Source: Caenorhabditis remanei
Taxonomy: Eukaryota; Nematoda; Chromadorea; Rhabditida; Rhabditidae
Assembly (NCBI RefSeq): GCF_010183535.1
Contig: NC_071330.1
Coordinates: forward strand, 124,001-188,000
Reading direction: 5' to 3'
Length of the DNA: 64,000 nt
The notes below the pieces were generated by a model. It saw only the letters and a program-made list of their open reading frames with translations, ran no database searches and was not told the DNA's origin. Positions 24,301-37,381 of the stretch are shown piece after piece (position 1 is the first letter of the stretch; each line of letters begins with the position of its first letter). The position numbers and the translations under genes were made by a program.

Positions 24301-27300
24301 GGCGGTGAACTGGCTATTTAGACATTCACATCAAAGTTCCTCTAGTAAGAACGTAGGAATTTTATGATACGGTGTTTGGTTTGATTTTGATGGAGAGCTT
24401 TTTGATTTTTTCCAGCGAAATTGTGGGGGGATTTAACAAAGATAAGAGTAGTAAAATTTGTGATGAATATTTCAAGATGAGACCCGGATGCCAAAGAGAG
24501 TTGTAACTGAAAAGCTTCAAAACTAGGCAATTTGAATCTAGAAAAAAAAAAGAAAAAACAGAAATTCTAAAACCTGACGAGTGAAAACTTACTAAAATAG
24601 TTACTCTCTGAAGTGTTTTAAAACGAAATTGCCGCATTTTTGACTCGAGTTTATGATATGTTTTAAAACTTGTAATCATCGTCATCTTAACAATATTTAT
24701 GTATGTTAAACAGAAAACCAAACGTATACACGAGTCTGAACAGCAAAATTTCAATTACTTAGAGTATGATTTGCAAGCTAATTTGTAGAACTTCAAAAGT
24801 TCATAACACTTGTGATTAGAACCAATCATAGGTATGACGATTGGTTTCTTTGAAAAGGTTCTTGAATCTTTTTTTGGTAATAATAATAACAAAGCAACAA
24901 AATCGAAAACTAGACTTTTTCGACAAGAAATTGCAGGTTTGTCAAAAATTTTCTCAGAATTTTATAATAAAAGACGGAATAAAAAATCAGGAAGTTAAAA
25001 TACTCTCTAACTTTTTCTTAAATAAGGAAGTTTAATTCGATAGAGAACAAGTTCTTGGAAGAGTATTCTGAAAATTGTTCGAAATTTCTATTTTGAATAA
25101 CACCAGACATACATACACATGCCTTCCAGAATTGCATTTACACACTGCACGAGTACAAAGAACGTAGGAGGAAGAGAGGGTGCAAAAAAGGGTCCGGATG
25201 GTTAGGTGGGGGAGTGACCGGAATAATGACAATAGAGAACGTAGATACGTTTGTCAATAGAGAGTTTTTTTGGAAACTTCTGTTTAAAAAATTGGAAGAA
25301 AAGTTGGGATCTCAAGATGTATGCACTTGTCCAAAAAAACTTCAACACTTGAAAAATTAGACTTTAACATTTTTTTCCGGAAAATGCTGTTTTTTTTCTA
25401 AAAATACATGCTTTGAGTAAGCATTTCGATATCGATTCGAAGCATGAAAGATTAATTTTTATAATGAAGTATTTTCAAAAACTTCAAATATGTTTGAAAT
25501 TGTTCGTTCAAGGTTTCAAATAATATTACGCCTAGTCTTACAATGTGAATTTTTGAGTTAAGTAACTCCGCCCCTTTTCGATGGTAGTAATTGAATACAC
25601 TGTTTTAAATTTAAAAACTGGATACTGGATACTGGATACTGAATACAGAATTATTTCAATCTTTTTTGAGCTACACAAGTTTTATTTTCAGAACAGGTAC
25701 AAACATTCGTTTAGTTGGAATTTCCCAAATTCAAAAATTCTAGAAACTTGAAGGTTCAACCTTTGAACCCAAATTCTTACTCACTGACATCTCAAAACGC
25801 AACAAAAGAAAAAAGAATGTGACAAAGTGATTGACAACAATAACGTCGCGGGTGTCAGGTGTACTTGGATACAATTACTCTCCTGCTCCCTTTCTCCCGC
25901 AAGTTTTTTTCTAGAAAATATTCGGAACAGAAGAAAAGAAAAAAAAGATATGTGAGGGTGGGAAGAAGTGAATAGAGTACGGAGAGAAAAGAGCATAACA
26001 CAGATAGAAGAAAAAAGAGAAACGGAACCTAATATGGATACTCTGATTGGCACCGCCGAAAAAAAAAGATGAAGAAAAGAGAAAAGATGATGAGTAGAAG
26101 AAAAAAAACGTTTTTATTATGACAGAAGTCATTAGTTTTTGGAGGAGAGAACAGAAACAGTGGAAAACTTTCAAAACGGACTATTCGGAAAACTTAAATG
26201 TAGAAGCCAACTTGAGTTTTTTTTTCACATAAACTATACCGCTTTTGAAATATCTTAGTTTCCGACTGAAAGAAGTCTTCAGTTTGAACACACAAACACT
26301 ATTTATAGCATTAACCTAATGAACAAATCCGATAAAAATGGTTGTTTTCAACGTGGGGGCCCTACTGAGGTGGAGGGGTTTTTTTTTGAACTATCCCCTA
26401 TTTATAGTATGAACTCAATAAAAAAATACACACATTTTCCCGAAGACAAACAAAAATGAACGCGGAAATGCTCGCAGCCGCCCCCTGGTCATATGCATGT
26501 TTTTTTACATAAAAATTTGCATAAACTCTATGGAGGTTGGAAAGATTGCATCTTTTTCGTGTTATTTTCAAATGCCCTTGTGTTTCAGAAAAGTTTAGAT
26601 TTTAAAGAAAAGTTTGACCCTAAAAAATGCTTCCACTCTCGATTCTCTAGTTTCGAATCATTCATGTGGAAGAAAAAAGGGAAAACGCTTACTACTTTTT
26701 TATTTCGACTCATCTTTTTGTGGAATTTTCAACAAACTTTTTTGGTGAACTGGTACAGAAATTTCGATTAAAAAAACCAAATTCGACACGGAAACACTGT
26801 AACAAAAGCTGAGATTACTTTTCTAAACCGATGACGCCAATAACGCCCCTGGAAGGTATGAAATTTAAAATTTGAGAATGAAAATAGGAAAATAGAAAGT
26901 TAAAAGATACCTACAATCTACAAAAACTATACGATTTTTCATCGGAAGGCATAAAAAAAGAAACCCAAAAAAACATAATAATGACTACCCTCTCTCTCCA
27001 AAACCCAAAAATAAAGCGTCTGTGATGAAAACGGAAGGTAAACACAAATAGGAACGGACACAAATTGGATGATGGATTGAGAGAAAAGATGAAAGAGGGT
27101 ACTTTACAAATTATGGTACAATAAAAAGGACAAAAGAGGAGAAAGACCAAACAACAAGTGTAATCAAGAGGGAGTAGTACATTAGGCTAATTGTTTTTTT
27201 ATTCAGATGAGATGACTAAGAGAAAAAGATGTTGATTTTTGAATATTTTCAAAATTATCAAAGTTTATTTTGTAATGTCCGGATATACAGATTTCCATAT

Positions 27301-28292
27301 GATCAGATATATTACGAATGTCAATACCTCAAGGTACAATCTAATAGTAAATTGAAACGAGGTTCAACATTCCTTGAACAATTGTTTCTAAACTTTTATC
27401 AACAAAAACCCTAAACCTTTGCAGTCATGGTTTATACTTCTGATAGCCTTGTTCCACAGATTCTAAGATCTAAAATTTTGATTTTGTGAATACTGACCTC
27501 TCATTTTCCAATTCTCCATGTTTTTGATAATCTCTATTTCAAAAAGGTAAATTAAAAAAATCCAACCACATGCCCGAATGTCATATTTTTACAAAACGCA
27601 TTCCAAAAGTCTAGTCAAGCTTGTTCGAAAAAAAGTTCACTCTAGTTCTGATTTTTGGCTCTGGGATGCGAGTAATTTAATTCACTTTTACTGACAAACT
27701 CAACTTTTTGTTGAAGTGGGCAGTATGTTCTTCTGTGGGGACACAGGAATGGGGATGAGCAGCAAGAGATCAACAAAAATGTTTGAAATAAACAAACTAT
27801 TGGTGTTGGGAAGTTTAGAGGAAAAATAACTCTGGCATGTCAGTACTGTAACCAAACCAACAATAGGAAAATTCAGGATATTTCAAGAAAAGAGAGACAG
27901 ATCTGATTTTAAAACGTGAAATACGACAAATGAACCCAGAGAATCATCCGTTTCTATCAGAACTCAAACATCGAGATTCATAATTAACGGTTATACTTTA
28001 CAAAATTAATATGTTGAAAATCAACAAAACAATATTGAAAGATTAAAAACCCGAAATCTGAGATCAAATAATGAAGACCCTATTTTAGTGGGTGAACTCA
28101 TAACAAACATGAAATAAGCCTAACTAGTTAAAAGATTGAGAGGGAGGAGAAAACGTGCGCAAAATTATTTTATTTTTAGATGAAATATTTCGGCTTATTG
28201 ATAGGGTTGCGGAAATAGGCATGCATTGGTATGGTGTCTAAAATCGAGGGTTGATGGAAATGTTATCTGGGTTACTGTAGTTTTAGGGATAG

Positions 28293-28294
<2 letters not shown>

Positions 28295-28323
<29 letters not shown>
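28295..28323. repeat. (AT)n microsatellite
   Basis: About 14 uninterrupted AT dinucleotides in a gene-free block. Confidence 0.95.
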
Positions 28324-28325
<2 letters not shown>

Positions 28326-30409
28326 CCGGAATAGCTATGTGCCTTAGGTGAGGACTGGAAAATGTTGCGGAGTCCGAACATTGTCCAAACTAGGTCCTGT
28401 CGAAGGCAGTCACCCGATGTCGTTCTAAAAGCTTTTTTCAAACAAACTATAAAATGCGCCAGTCCCTCCTATCCCCGAAGTGTTACTTTTTGGGTGAAAA
28501 AGAGGGGCGGGTCATCATTCATGCATAGATGATGTATGTCTAATCTTGGTCTTTCCTTCTTGCTGCTCACCGCTTTCCCCGAGACGAACAATCCCCTAGA
28601 GGGAAAGAATCTGGAGAAAGGAGATCTGACACAGGGAATATTAAGACAGGAGAAGAGAAAAGTAGATATATGAAAATCAAGAAACAAAACGATTGGTGGT
28701 TATGAGGAGATCACGATAAAAAAGCATCACGGGAGGAGTATTGGTGTCTAAGATCTGCGGCGGGAAAACAAAAAGTTGAAAACTTTTTGAATCTAAATTT
28801 AAAAGTCGAAGACACTTTGAATCTACATTTGTCTGAGGGACATGACTGCTATAATAAATGATGTCTTTCTAAAAACTGTATTATAACGGCACTCCATCTA
28901 TACTCAGAATCCAAGAATATGATTATTCCTGTGTATTTTCTTTGTTCTGATTAAAAGCAGCATACATAGTTACTTTTAGATCATAAAATAGAACGCACAA
29001 AAAGGTGTTTTCCGTTTAACTCCAAGGAGTTTCTTAAATCACAAAATTATTTTGAGAGGCAGTTGAAAAATATACCGGCATGCAGTTATAATACAGTATT
29101 TACGGTATTCTAAGTCGAAACAATCGAATCTAACTTACTTTCACCTTTAGACATTATTATGATGCAGTTTTTTTTCAAATGAAATATGTAGAGATAATGA
29201 ATTTCCTCGTTTTTTCAATTCTACACGTGGTGTATTCTCTCGGTATATGCCTTCACTTCCTCTTATTTTTTAGACTCGTTGTTTTGTTTTTCCGCATAAA
29301 GTAAAAGTATATGAAATGAGGTTGAAAAGCTTTTAAAATTGGTGCGAGAACTCATGAATGACAGAAAACATAACAATTTTGACAGGATGTTCTGAAGAAC
29401 TTTCTGCTATAGACTACCGGATACTAGTAAACAAAACTCCGAGTAATTCTTTATGAAATATTATTTTCATTTCTTTCTACCCACCATTCCATAATATCAA
29501 ATTGCATTGACAAAAAAACATAAAAACATGTTCGATTCCCACAATCCACCTACTCCCATTTTTATTCCATTGTAATTATTAATCAAACGGAAACCATTGG
29601 TAAGGGATCGAGAGATCACCCTAGATTTTAGTCCCTTGAAAATTAAATATTATTCTAAAAATGCAAATAGCAAAGGTGTTTAGTGGGCAAAACTAACAAA
29701 ATGATTGATTTTGAAGATTAGTCGGTTTCTCTAAAACCTGTTAAAAAGCAACAGAGCAAAGTTTTAAAAACGAAATAGGATATCTAGATCCGGGTAATTC
29801 CGGCTGATAAATTATTTAAAAGTGATCCCAGGAAGAATAGTATAATTTTTTGAGACAAGCAAAACGAGGAATGAAAAAAAAATGAAATGGACTTGGGAAG
29901 AGAACTTCCACAACCACTAATTTGCATATATAGCGAAACTTTCTAGATGTGCCCGGCTCATCAAGAGCTCATAAATCAAGAGAGCTCACGCAGATTAGGA
30001 AAGTGCTAAGATGGTGATGGGAATCGAACGTGTCTTTATAAAAGGATGGTTTTAGTCAGGTTTTAGTTGCGCTACTATCAAGAAAAAATAACTGAAATGT
30101 ACATGGAGTCTACCCGGAAGATAAATGTTTCTGTAATCTTATTTCTACTCCTATCTCTTTAAAAAGAAAGAAGAAAAACAGCGTGAAATATTATTATCTC
30201 TGGGGAATAAAATTGGAAGAAAGTTGTCACCTGAATAGATGGAAGTTGTATTTGCGAGGAGAAACTTAAAAATATTGAATGAGTTCAGTGGACTACAACA
30301 CAATAGGTCACACAAAAAAGTCAACTTTTCGACTATGGTTCTGAATAATCCTGAAAAATCATTTAAAAAATTTGCATTTTCGATGAAAAATTGAAAAAAT
30401 GTTCATTTC

Positions 30410-30500
30410 CGGACCTCCTGCTCATTTCCGGACCTCCTGAATTTTCCTCCGGCCCGGCCCGAGCCTTTGGGACCTTCCGGAGTTTGACAAGTATGGAAAT
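30410..30500. repeat. CGGCCCGG repeat, right-end fragment
   Basis: A direct doublet of CATTTCCGGACCTCCTG is followed by CCGGCCCGGCCCGAGCC and ends TTTGACAAGTATGG, as at the right ends of the copies at 36065-36335 and 54290-54425. The left end is not obvious. Confidence 0.5.
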
Positions 30501-33344
30501 TCCTATAAAAGTTTTATCAGTTAAAAAATATGAAATAACTTGTTCAGCGCATGATTCAAAAACTATACAGCTCGACTCTCCTAGCTTTTTGAAAGTATTC
30601 TCAAGAATGCTAAAAATCTGGTACATGTCTGGTCTTCTGAAGATTGATGCTCTCTTCGTCTATACATCCCTGTTTCCTATTTTTACACACCGCACCTCAA
30701 AAAAGGGGAAACTCGGAAAAAAAGATAGATAAAACTCTAGGGAAATGACAAACACACTCACAGAGACCGGTGACTTTCTAACCATACATTTCGAATGATT
30801 GGAAAAAAAACAGAAATGTAGAAAAAACTTCGAACCAAGACAAAAAAGTGGAACATTCTCAAAGAATACAAAAACAAAAAGGAATAAAGAAAGAGAATCG
30901 AGAAGACGACAATCCAAACATAAATAATTCATTGAAACTTGCTTCAAACACGAAAAAAGAGAGAGGGAGATAGAGCTCAATTTGACAAGTAGCAGAGAGA
31001 ATGGGGTGGGTCAGACAATGGTGAGGACTCTGACTAATTGGTTCCAACCTTTTTTAGAGGAAATTAAAATTTGGAGGGTTATATTCGGTAATTTTTTGTT
31101 TCTTAGTTGAAAAAACACAAATACCAAACGTGAAATCCTAGAACTATCGTAACCAAAATCTTTCTCGGTTTCAGTCATTTTTAAAACTTAACAAAAATAA
31201 TGTTTGTCATCTTTTAACCATTTCTAGTGATACAACATTCGATTTCGAATTTTAACTCATTTATAAGGATTAAATGTCAAATATGAGATTCTGTAATTTA
31301 AAACACAAGGATAGCCAGATAAGTTGTATTTTCAATTTGATTAGTTTGACATGTTTCATAGTTTTGACATAAAAAGGACAACTTAACCAAATAGGAAAAC
31401 TGACTTTTAATTTTTATTCTAGACAATTTCCTTCGAAGACCTGAGTCCATCTTCTCAGTTTTGTTTTTTCTTGCTTTTTGTTCTCCGGAAAACATCTGCT
31501 TTCTCCTATCCCATCCCGTCTAGAACATCTGACTCGGATAGCAGCATAAAAGGAATTCTCTGGTCAGAGACATTGTCTGAGAGGAGAATCTAAAACGTTC
31601 TGATAGTTTGAAGCAGCAGATCAAAAATAGGTGATTTGGGCTGGTTACTGTAGTTTTGACAGTACGAAAACTTCGTTTTTGTGATGAGAATTGGGTTCAT
31701 TTGAAGCGAACAATCAAGAGAAGACTAATTAGATATAAAGAACACCATCTATATATGAAAAATCAACACTAAATATGCTAGATTACTCATTCATTGTTTT
31801 CTTTATGCTGGATTTCTGGTTTTGAGCTGGTCCAGTAGAGAAAAGTGAAAATTGCATACGTCCCTCATTTAATCAAAAAAAGAAAAGGGAGAGAATGAGA
31901 CAACAATTAAGAGATGAAAAAACACAACTGTTGTCTTTTTTGGGTAGGCATCTTTTTGGCGTCAATGCATTTTTCATTTGAGGAAAAGTAAGAAAGGAAC
32001 ATGGATTTTCAATATCAACCAGAGAACACGTGATGGAAACAGATATAAATGGATGAAGAGAGCTTTTCAATATAATTGAAATTCACCTGTGGTTACTATG
32101 ATGCCAAATTTATGTGAGCACCTATACCGATGCAAACATTCTTTTGGACGTTTGTGACTAGTTTTTTTAAAAGAACATTCGGATCACTCACAAATTCTCG
32201 TTCAACACTGCAAATGTTTTTGTGTTTTCTAACAGGTGATTTCTGGAGCCTCCCCGTAGGCCCTTGGGAGCAAAGTGCTTTGTAAATTTTACGTCGAATA
32301 TTTCAAAAAGACCGACAAAAGTGGCCCCTGGGGATCGTTTTCTCAAATTCAGGACACCGGTGAGAAATAAATAAAGTCACGAGGTTTTAGGAGAAGCGTA
32401 ACATAAATTTCCAGAAAAAATTTTTTATTCAAGAAATCATGTTCTGGTCTCGTATTCTGAACTCACAGGAGGACGTCATCCAAAATGGTCTTCAGAAGAG
32501 CAACAGCGTGTGCTATTGTTGTGGCGATGAATCGAATTTTCGCTCGCGAGGGAATCATCTTTTCATATTTTTTCGAAAAAAATACACTTCGATTTCATGA
32601 GGTCCCCATTTTTTATAGGTTCTTTGATGAAGTTTATATAACCGGTTTTTTTTGTAAATTTTATTTTCTATTTATTCTGTGGCAAAAAATGGAATTGAAT
32701 TGTTACGTAGTTCGCTATTCGAAGAGTAGAAAAAATAACATTTTAACAGGTAAGGGGTTTTAACTTATGATTTTTTTAATAACCTTATTTTGAATCACTG
32801 AATAACCGGGATATGTTTGGTCTCTACTGTGAAATACACGTATATACAAACAAATAATCAAAATTTCCAAATTCTCATAGGCCGCCTCATATCTATCCCT
32901 ACCATCCACCAGAACGGCCACACAGACTATAACCGCAAGCGACCGGTGACTGAAAAAGTGAAAAAGATGCTGATGATACCAGTTCGGTTGAACCGAAGCT
33001 CTTACCTTTTCAAATATATCCACTTCATAGAAGTGACGAATTTTCTACATATGTCTAATTTGGAATTTTCAGTGGTTTGAACGTTTCGAAAGTATCAACT
33101 TGAGAAAAACCACGAGTAATCCAAACAGCTGTTACTTTTCGAGAGGTACAGTGGAGTGAAATGTCATGCATACTTTAAAAGTTTATACCTAAATAGAGAT
33201 TTTTGAGAAGGTACAAAACTGGAGAAATGACAAAGATCACTGGGTTCGCCAGAACCGATTCAAACATTTCAATTGGTTCACACGCTATGTTATAGAACAC
33301 CAAAGTGATCAGTTCCTAAATTTCTTTGTTTTTCACTAAAATTG

Positions 33345-33440
33345 GTATGTAACTTGCCGGAACAAGTGCCCGAACAAAAAAGTTGTCAACTACAAAAAGG
33401 AAGTTTTAGACTTAATCTCTTAAAAATCTTGCAAAACTTG
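33345..33440. repeat. GTAGTTGACAA-family repeat fragment
   Basis: Contains GTAACTTGCCGG, a diverged TGCCCGAACAAAAAAG, and GTTGTCAACTACAAAAA. It matches one half of the palindromic family; the other half is missing. Confidence 0.55.
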
Positions 33441-33671
33441 TAAGGATACAACCAATTACGACACACACACTTTCAAAATGCATCATTTTCCCACTAAGAA
33501 AAACAAATGTTTCTAATATTTTGAGCGATTCTGTAAATATAGGCGTTGAATTAGTTTTTTCGGATGATAAAAATCACTCGGTTACGACAGAATACAATTT
33601 TTTATTGCAAGTCAAAAGAAAACTCAAAAACATACAAATAAATAATAACATTAAATTATTCCGATCATATT

Positions 33672-36600
33672 TCACCAATTGTGCGTCCGAGTAACTTTCC
33701 TGAAAAAAAAACAGTGTTTACCACATATTAAATGCTGAAAGCTCAAACACAATTGCGCTCTAACGGAGAAATGCCGGTAGAGCGCATTTGCAGCTGTAAC
33801 TTAACGTTTTATGATTTATAAAAATTTTGACTACTAAACCAAAAAAAAAGGAAACCGTGCTCCACTGAACGAGTGTAAATAAACACTAGTGCAATAGAAC
33901 AGTCTTTCCACCTGAAGGTTGAATTATATTAAAACTGTTGTCTTATAAATAAAAATGATAAAAGCCTTGCCCGAAGAATAGAAGTGCACAAGAAGCAGAA
34001 TAGAAGCGGTGCGGGTGATGTGACTGTTTCGTCCGATAAAAGTGTGGTGTGGAATAAGCGATAGATATAGAGAAATAGTATGTTGAAACAGAGTGGACAT
34101 GGACAAGAACACAAGAGAAGTGGAGAGAAAGTGGACAAAGGACACGTTCAGATCGTTCTAACCAACAGTTTGCTGAAAAATACAAATAATTTGAATTTTG
34201 TTGAATATTTTATGTTAGGAAAATGTTTATTGTATCAGCGACAGGATCTCCGTCTGTTCATTTTTTTTACAGGAGTTAAAGTTTAAAAAGCATTGACAAG
34301 GGAATAACGGTCATTTTGTATAAATTGTCATGGAGTTTCAATAAATTTCTCTATCTAGGTTTCGTTTCTGCAGTTATAAATTTTTCGAAACTTTTATGAG
34401 ATCTAAAATTGCAAATTCAAATTTGGGAAATGTCACCAAAAATTCAATAACAGATTTAAAATCAAATGGAAGGTTTTGTTAAAGAGATTTTTTTTAAAGA
34501 ATGTAATTTCACCATTATTCCATAAACACATGAAGATAACCAAGTAAGGAAAAGCGCGCGAAACACAGAAAAGAAACTCAAAAAATCAAAAAATGACCCA
34601 AAAGTATAGCAAGGAGTTCATACTCTTATGTTTTGGATGGTTTCCTCTACACATGCTTCATGTCGATGTTTCATCAGATGACACATTTTTGGAGAAAAGA
34701 AAACTGTAAAGAGAAAAGAAACGGGGACATGTTTGGAAAGACTTTGGACATGCCAACAAGACATTTGTTTCTAAAGGGTGCCAGGGGTTCATCTGAAATA
34801 GACGGAAAGAAGAAAATGTGAAAACACGTACCCGAGAAATATGAACCAGTACCAGATATTGAATGCGAAAAAGCTGACAGGAAATACGATAGAGGACATC
34901 TGGAAATATTGATTTGATGGTTTAGTTTTTGAGAACTAAACTTTTGAAATCAAATTCATTAAAAAGGTTATTTGAAAAAGATTTTAATTTTCTAAGAATT
35001 GACTGGGTTTTATTAAACCTAGGCGTGTTCTAAGTGTGTTCAAATTCTGACAACGTCAACATGTTATATTCTTTTTTTATTTAATAAAAGGTAGCAAACC
35101 AAAAGTTTTCATATTTTTAGCAAAAAATTAAACGGAGCAGTTTTCAAACTCTCAAATTTTTAGATAACCGTGAATTTTCTTTCTCAGCTTTTAAAATATT
35201 TCTTCAAATACAGGCCGAAACCTCGCTTCCTGCAATTAATTAAAATATTAAAATAAATCGAATACCTGATCAATTTTAAGCGCTGTCCAATCTTTACAGT
35301 TCATACATAACCATGAGCAGCGACACCGTGAAAACCTGCAAAATTAAAAATAATATACTTTTTTTCCCAAAAATACTAACTTTATAGATCCATGTTGACC
35401 ATCTCTTGATAAGTACCCAACTACAGCCAATTCTATCAATGACGCAAAAATGAATGCCATAGAACTCAATATCCAGACATCTATAGCTTTGACATCAGAA
35501 GTTTTTGGTAGATTGTTAACGACTGCTCCAAATTGGAATCTGCAATACTTTAGCTCCTTTTTTGTATTCAAAGGTTTTTAAAAGTATTTACGTCAGTGCC
35601 AGCAAAGAATTAACTCCTACAGTAGTCCTTGATGGTATTTGTTCAGCACCCAACGTGAATGATACCCATGAGATGAATACAGAAATGTAGGCAGGAACAT
35701 AGACTTGGAGAATATAAAAACCGTATAGTCGTTGGAAGGTAAACGTGGCGATTAGTTCGTTGAATATACCTGGTGGGTAAAGCTGGAACAAGAGATAAAA
35801 AGCTTTTTCTAAAATCAATATTAAGAAAACTTACTCTCAACTCGCTACTCGCTGAAAAATCAACCAGAACATAATCAGGCAATGTTATATTTCCTTTGAG
35901 AATTGTTATTGGTGGTACAGTAGTTATCCAGTCCATTTTCACTTGATCGCTATTGTGGGTAAAACTTTCGTAGAATAGCATACATCTTTGTTGATCAATT
36001 GGGAAGGTTCTAAAAAATACTTTGATGGATAGTGAAAAACTTGAAACGTTCTGAAACCAAATTGATGACATTTCAAACTTATCACGTGCCGGGCCGGGCC
36101 GGACCGAAACCAAAATTCTTCTCGGCCCGTTTTGAACCAAAATTTGAATTTTTTGAAATTGTTTTTTGAAAAAGTCAAGTTTTCGTCTAAAAGTTTTAAA
36201 TTTAACCAAGAGGATAATATGTATGATGATTTAAGCACTTTTTCTCTGAATTAAAAAAAAATTTGGTAAAAAGTGAGTGCCCATCAAAAATCGAGCCAAG
36301 TCGGACCTGCCCGGTTTTTGACAAGACTAAATGATTTAACTCATACAAAAATAGTTGATTTGAAAAAAGTAACACTGAGTTCAGAATCTTTTCACTTTCT
36401 CAAAATCTGATATTACTTGTTTTAGGTATTTCACGTTTTATAATTGCTCAAAAGTGATTGGTTCTATCATCAACAATAATACACGGACATCAAAAGCTCA
36501 CCGCAAAGTACTTGAGCAAGGACCCGTCAACTTGATACGGTAGTTGTGCCATATTGACCCATTACTATAGATTTGCAGAAATATGTTTTTGAACGGCGAC

Positions 36601-37381
36601 TCGTGGATATTCGCGAGTTTGCTGTTAACAAAACACGCATGAGGATTCCAGATCTTGTTAAGAATTGTTGCGCCGTCTACTGACATGTTGCTGAAAAATT
36701 AAGACATTTTGATAATTTCACTCAGAGATAGGTACCTTTTACACGGATTCAGATGAGCATAAGCGAGTGACGGGTCTGTCCATCGTTCTGTCACATATAT
36801 GTCCAGTTCAAACTCAGATGTGATCTCGATAATTTTTGAGACTTCTTGAACCCAGATCTGAAATTTCGAGATAGTAATTAGTCATCATGACTATCAGTTC
36901 AAAATTCCATTTTTCGTAAAAAATATATGTATGATTTGAGGATGCCTGAAACTAGGAATTCAGTGACCGAGTTCCTCTTAATGTCGTAGAATTTTTTAAA
37001 AGGGTATATCGGAAGCCAATAAAATCTATCAATGACGCATCGAAAGAATCTTACCTCAATAGAAACCTCGACGTGTCCACCCCCAGGAAGATCCAATTTA
37101 TTGTATCCATCCAATATTTGAGCTGGAGAAAAAAACAAACCAGTTATTATCTCTAGTCCTCACAAACCAATAATTGCGTCGTCTCCCATACATGCTTTTT
37201 CCGTCTTCGGAACACTGACATTTCGTGTTCGTTTTGGGCAATTGAATAAGCTGAAATGAAAGAATGAGGATAATGCTGAGCTCAGAAACTCTCACCACTC
37301 ATGACTCTCTTCATCTAAACTTCTCAGAAGTGTTCCAACTGTTGAGACAAGAACACATAAAACGATTGAAGTAGATTTCAT
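33672..37381 (-). CDS. Cys-loop ligand-gated ion channel subunit
   Basis: Eleven minus-strand exons (37381-37296, 37250-37168, 37122-37055, 36857-36736, 36690-36502, 36009-35835, 35782-35592, 35539-35381, 35335-35266, 34899-34832, 33699-33672) give 412 aa with closed phases. A signal peptide covers about residues 1-20. The extracellular domain contains [20 protein letters not shown] and [18 protein letters not shown]. The Cys-loop is C178 to C192 with 13 residues between and an FPIDQQ core. M1 includes [16 protein letters not shown]2 is [20 protein letters not shown]3 includes [19 protein letters not shown]4 includes [15 protein letters not shown]. The M3-M4 loop is short (about 30 residues). 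It belongs to the nematode lgc group of pentameric receptors; ligand and ion selectivity are unknown. The final exon, 1.1 kb from the previous one, is the weakest. Poly(A) signal at 33601-33606. Confidence 0.88.
36065..36335. repeat. CGGCCCGG inverted-end repeat in a channel-gene intron
   Basis: The left end reads TTTCAAACTTATCACGTGCC, then GGGCCGGGCCGG. The right end reads TGCCCGGTTTTTGACAAGAC. The interior contains AT-rich TTTGAA-type runs. It is the same family as the copy at 19940-20230. Confidence 0.6.

Larger units (their letters stand above)
21345..33671. other. 12-kb gene-free block
   Basis: I could not support any gene on either strand. It includes a G-run (22613-22621), a short GGATACT tandem (about 25618-25642), an AT microsatellite (28295-28323), a CGGCCCGG repeat piece (30410-30500) and a GTAGTTGACAA repeat piece (33345-33440). 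Long purine-rich runs occur around 25800-27100 and 30660-31000. Open frames up to 130 codons occur but are low-complexity and lack partner exons. It probably holds regulatory DNA of the receptor gene, whose start is at its left edge. Confidence 0.4.

Noticed and set aside
22897..27414. Several open frames of 60-93 codons on both strands
   Set aside because: They are Phe/Lys/Ser-rich products of AT-rich DNA, with no partner exons, no family resemblance and no splice context.
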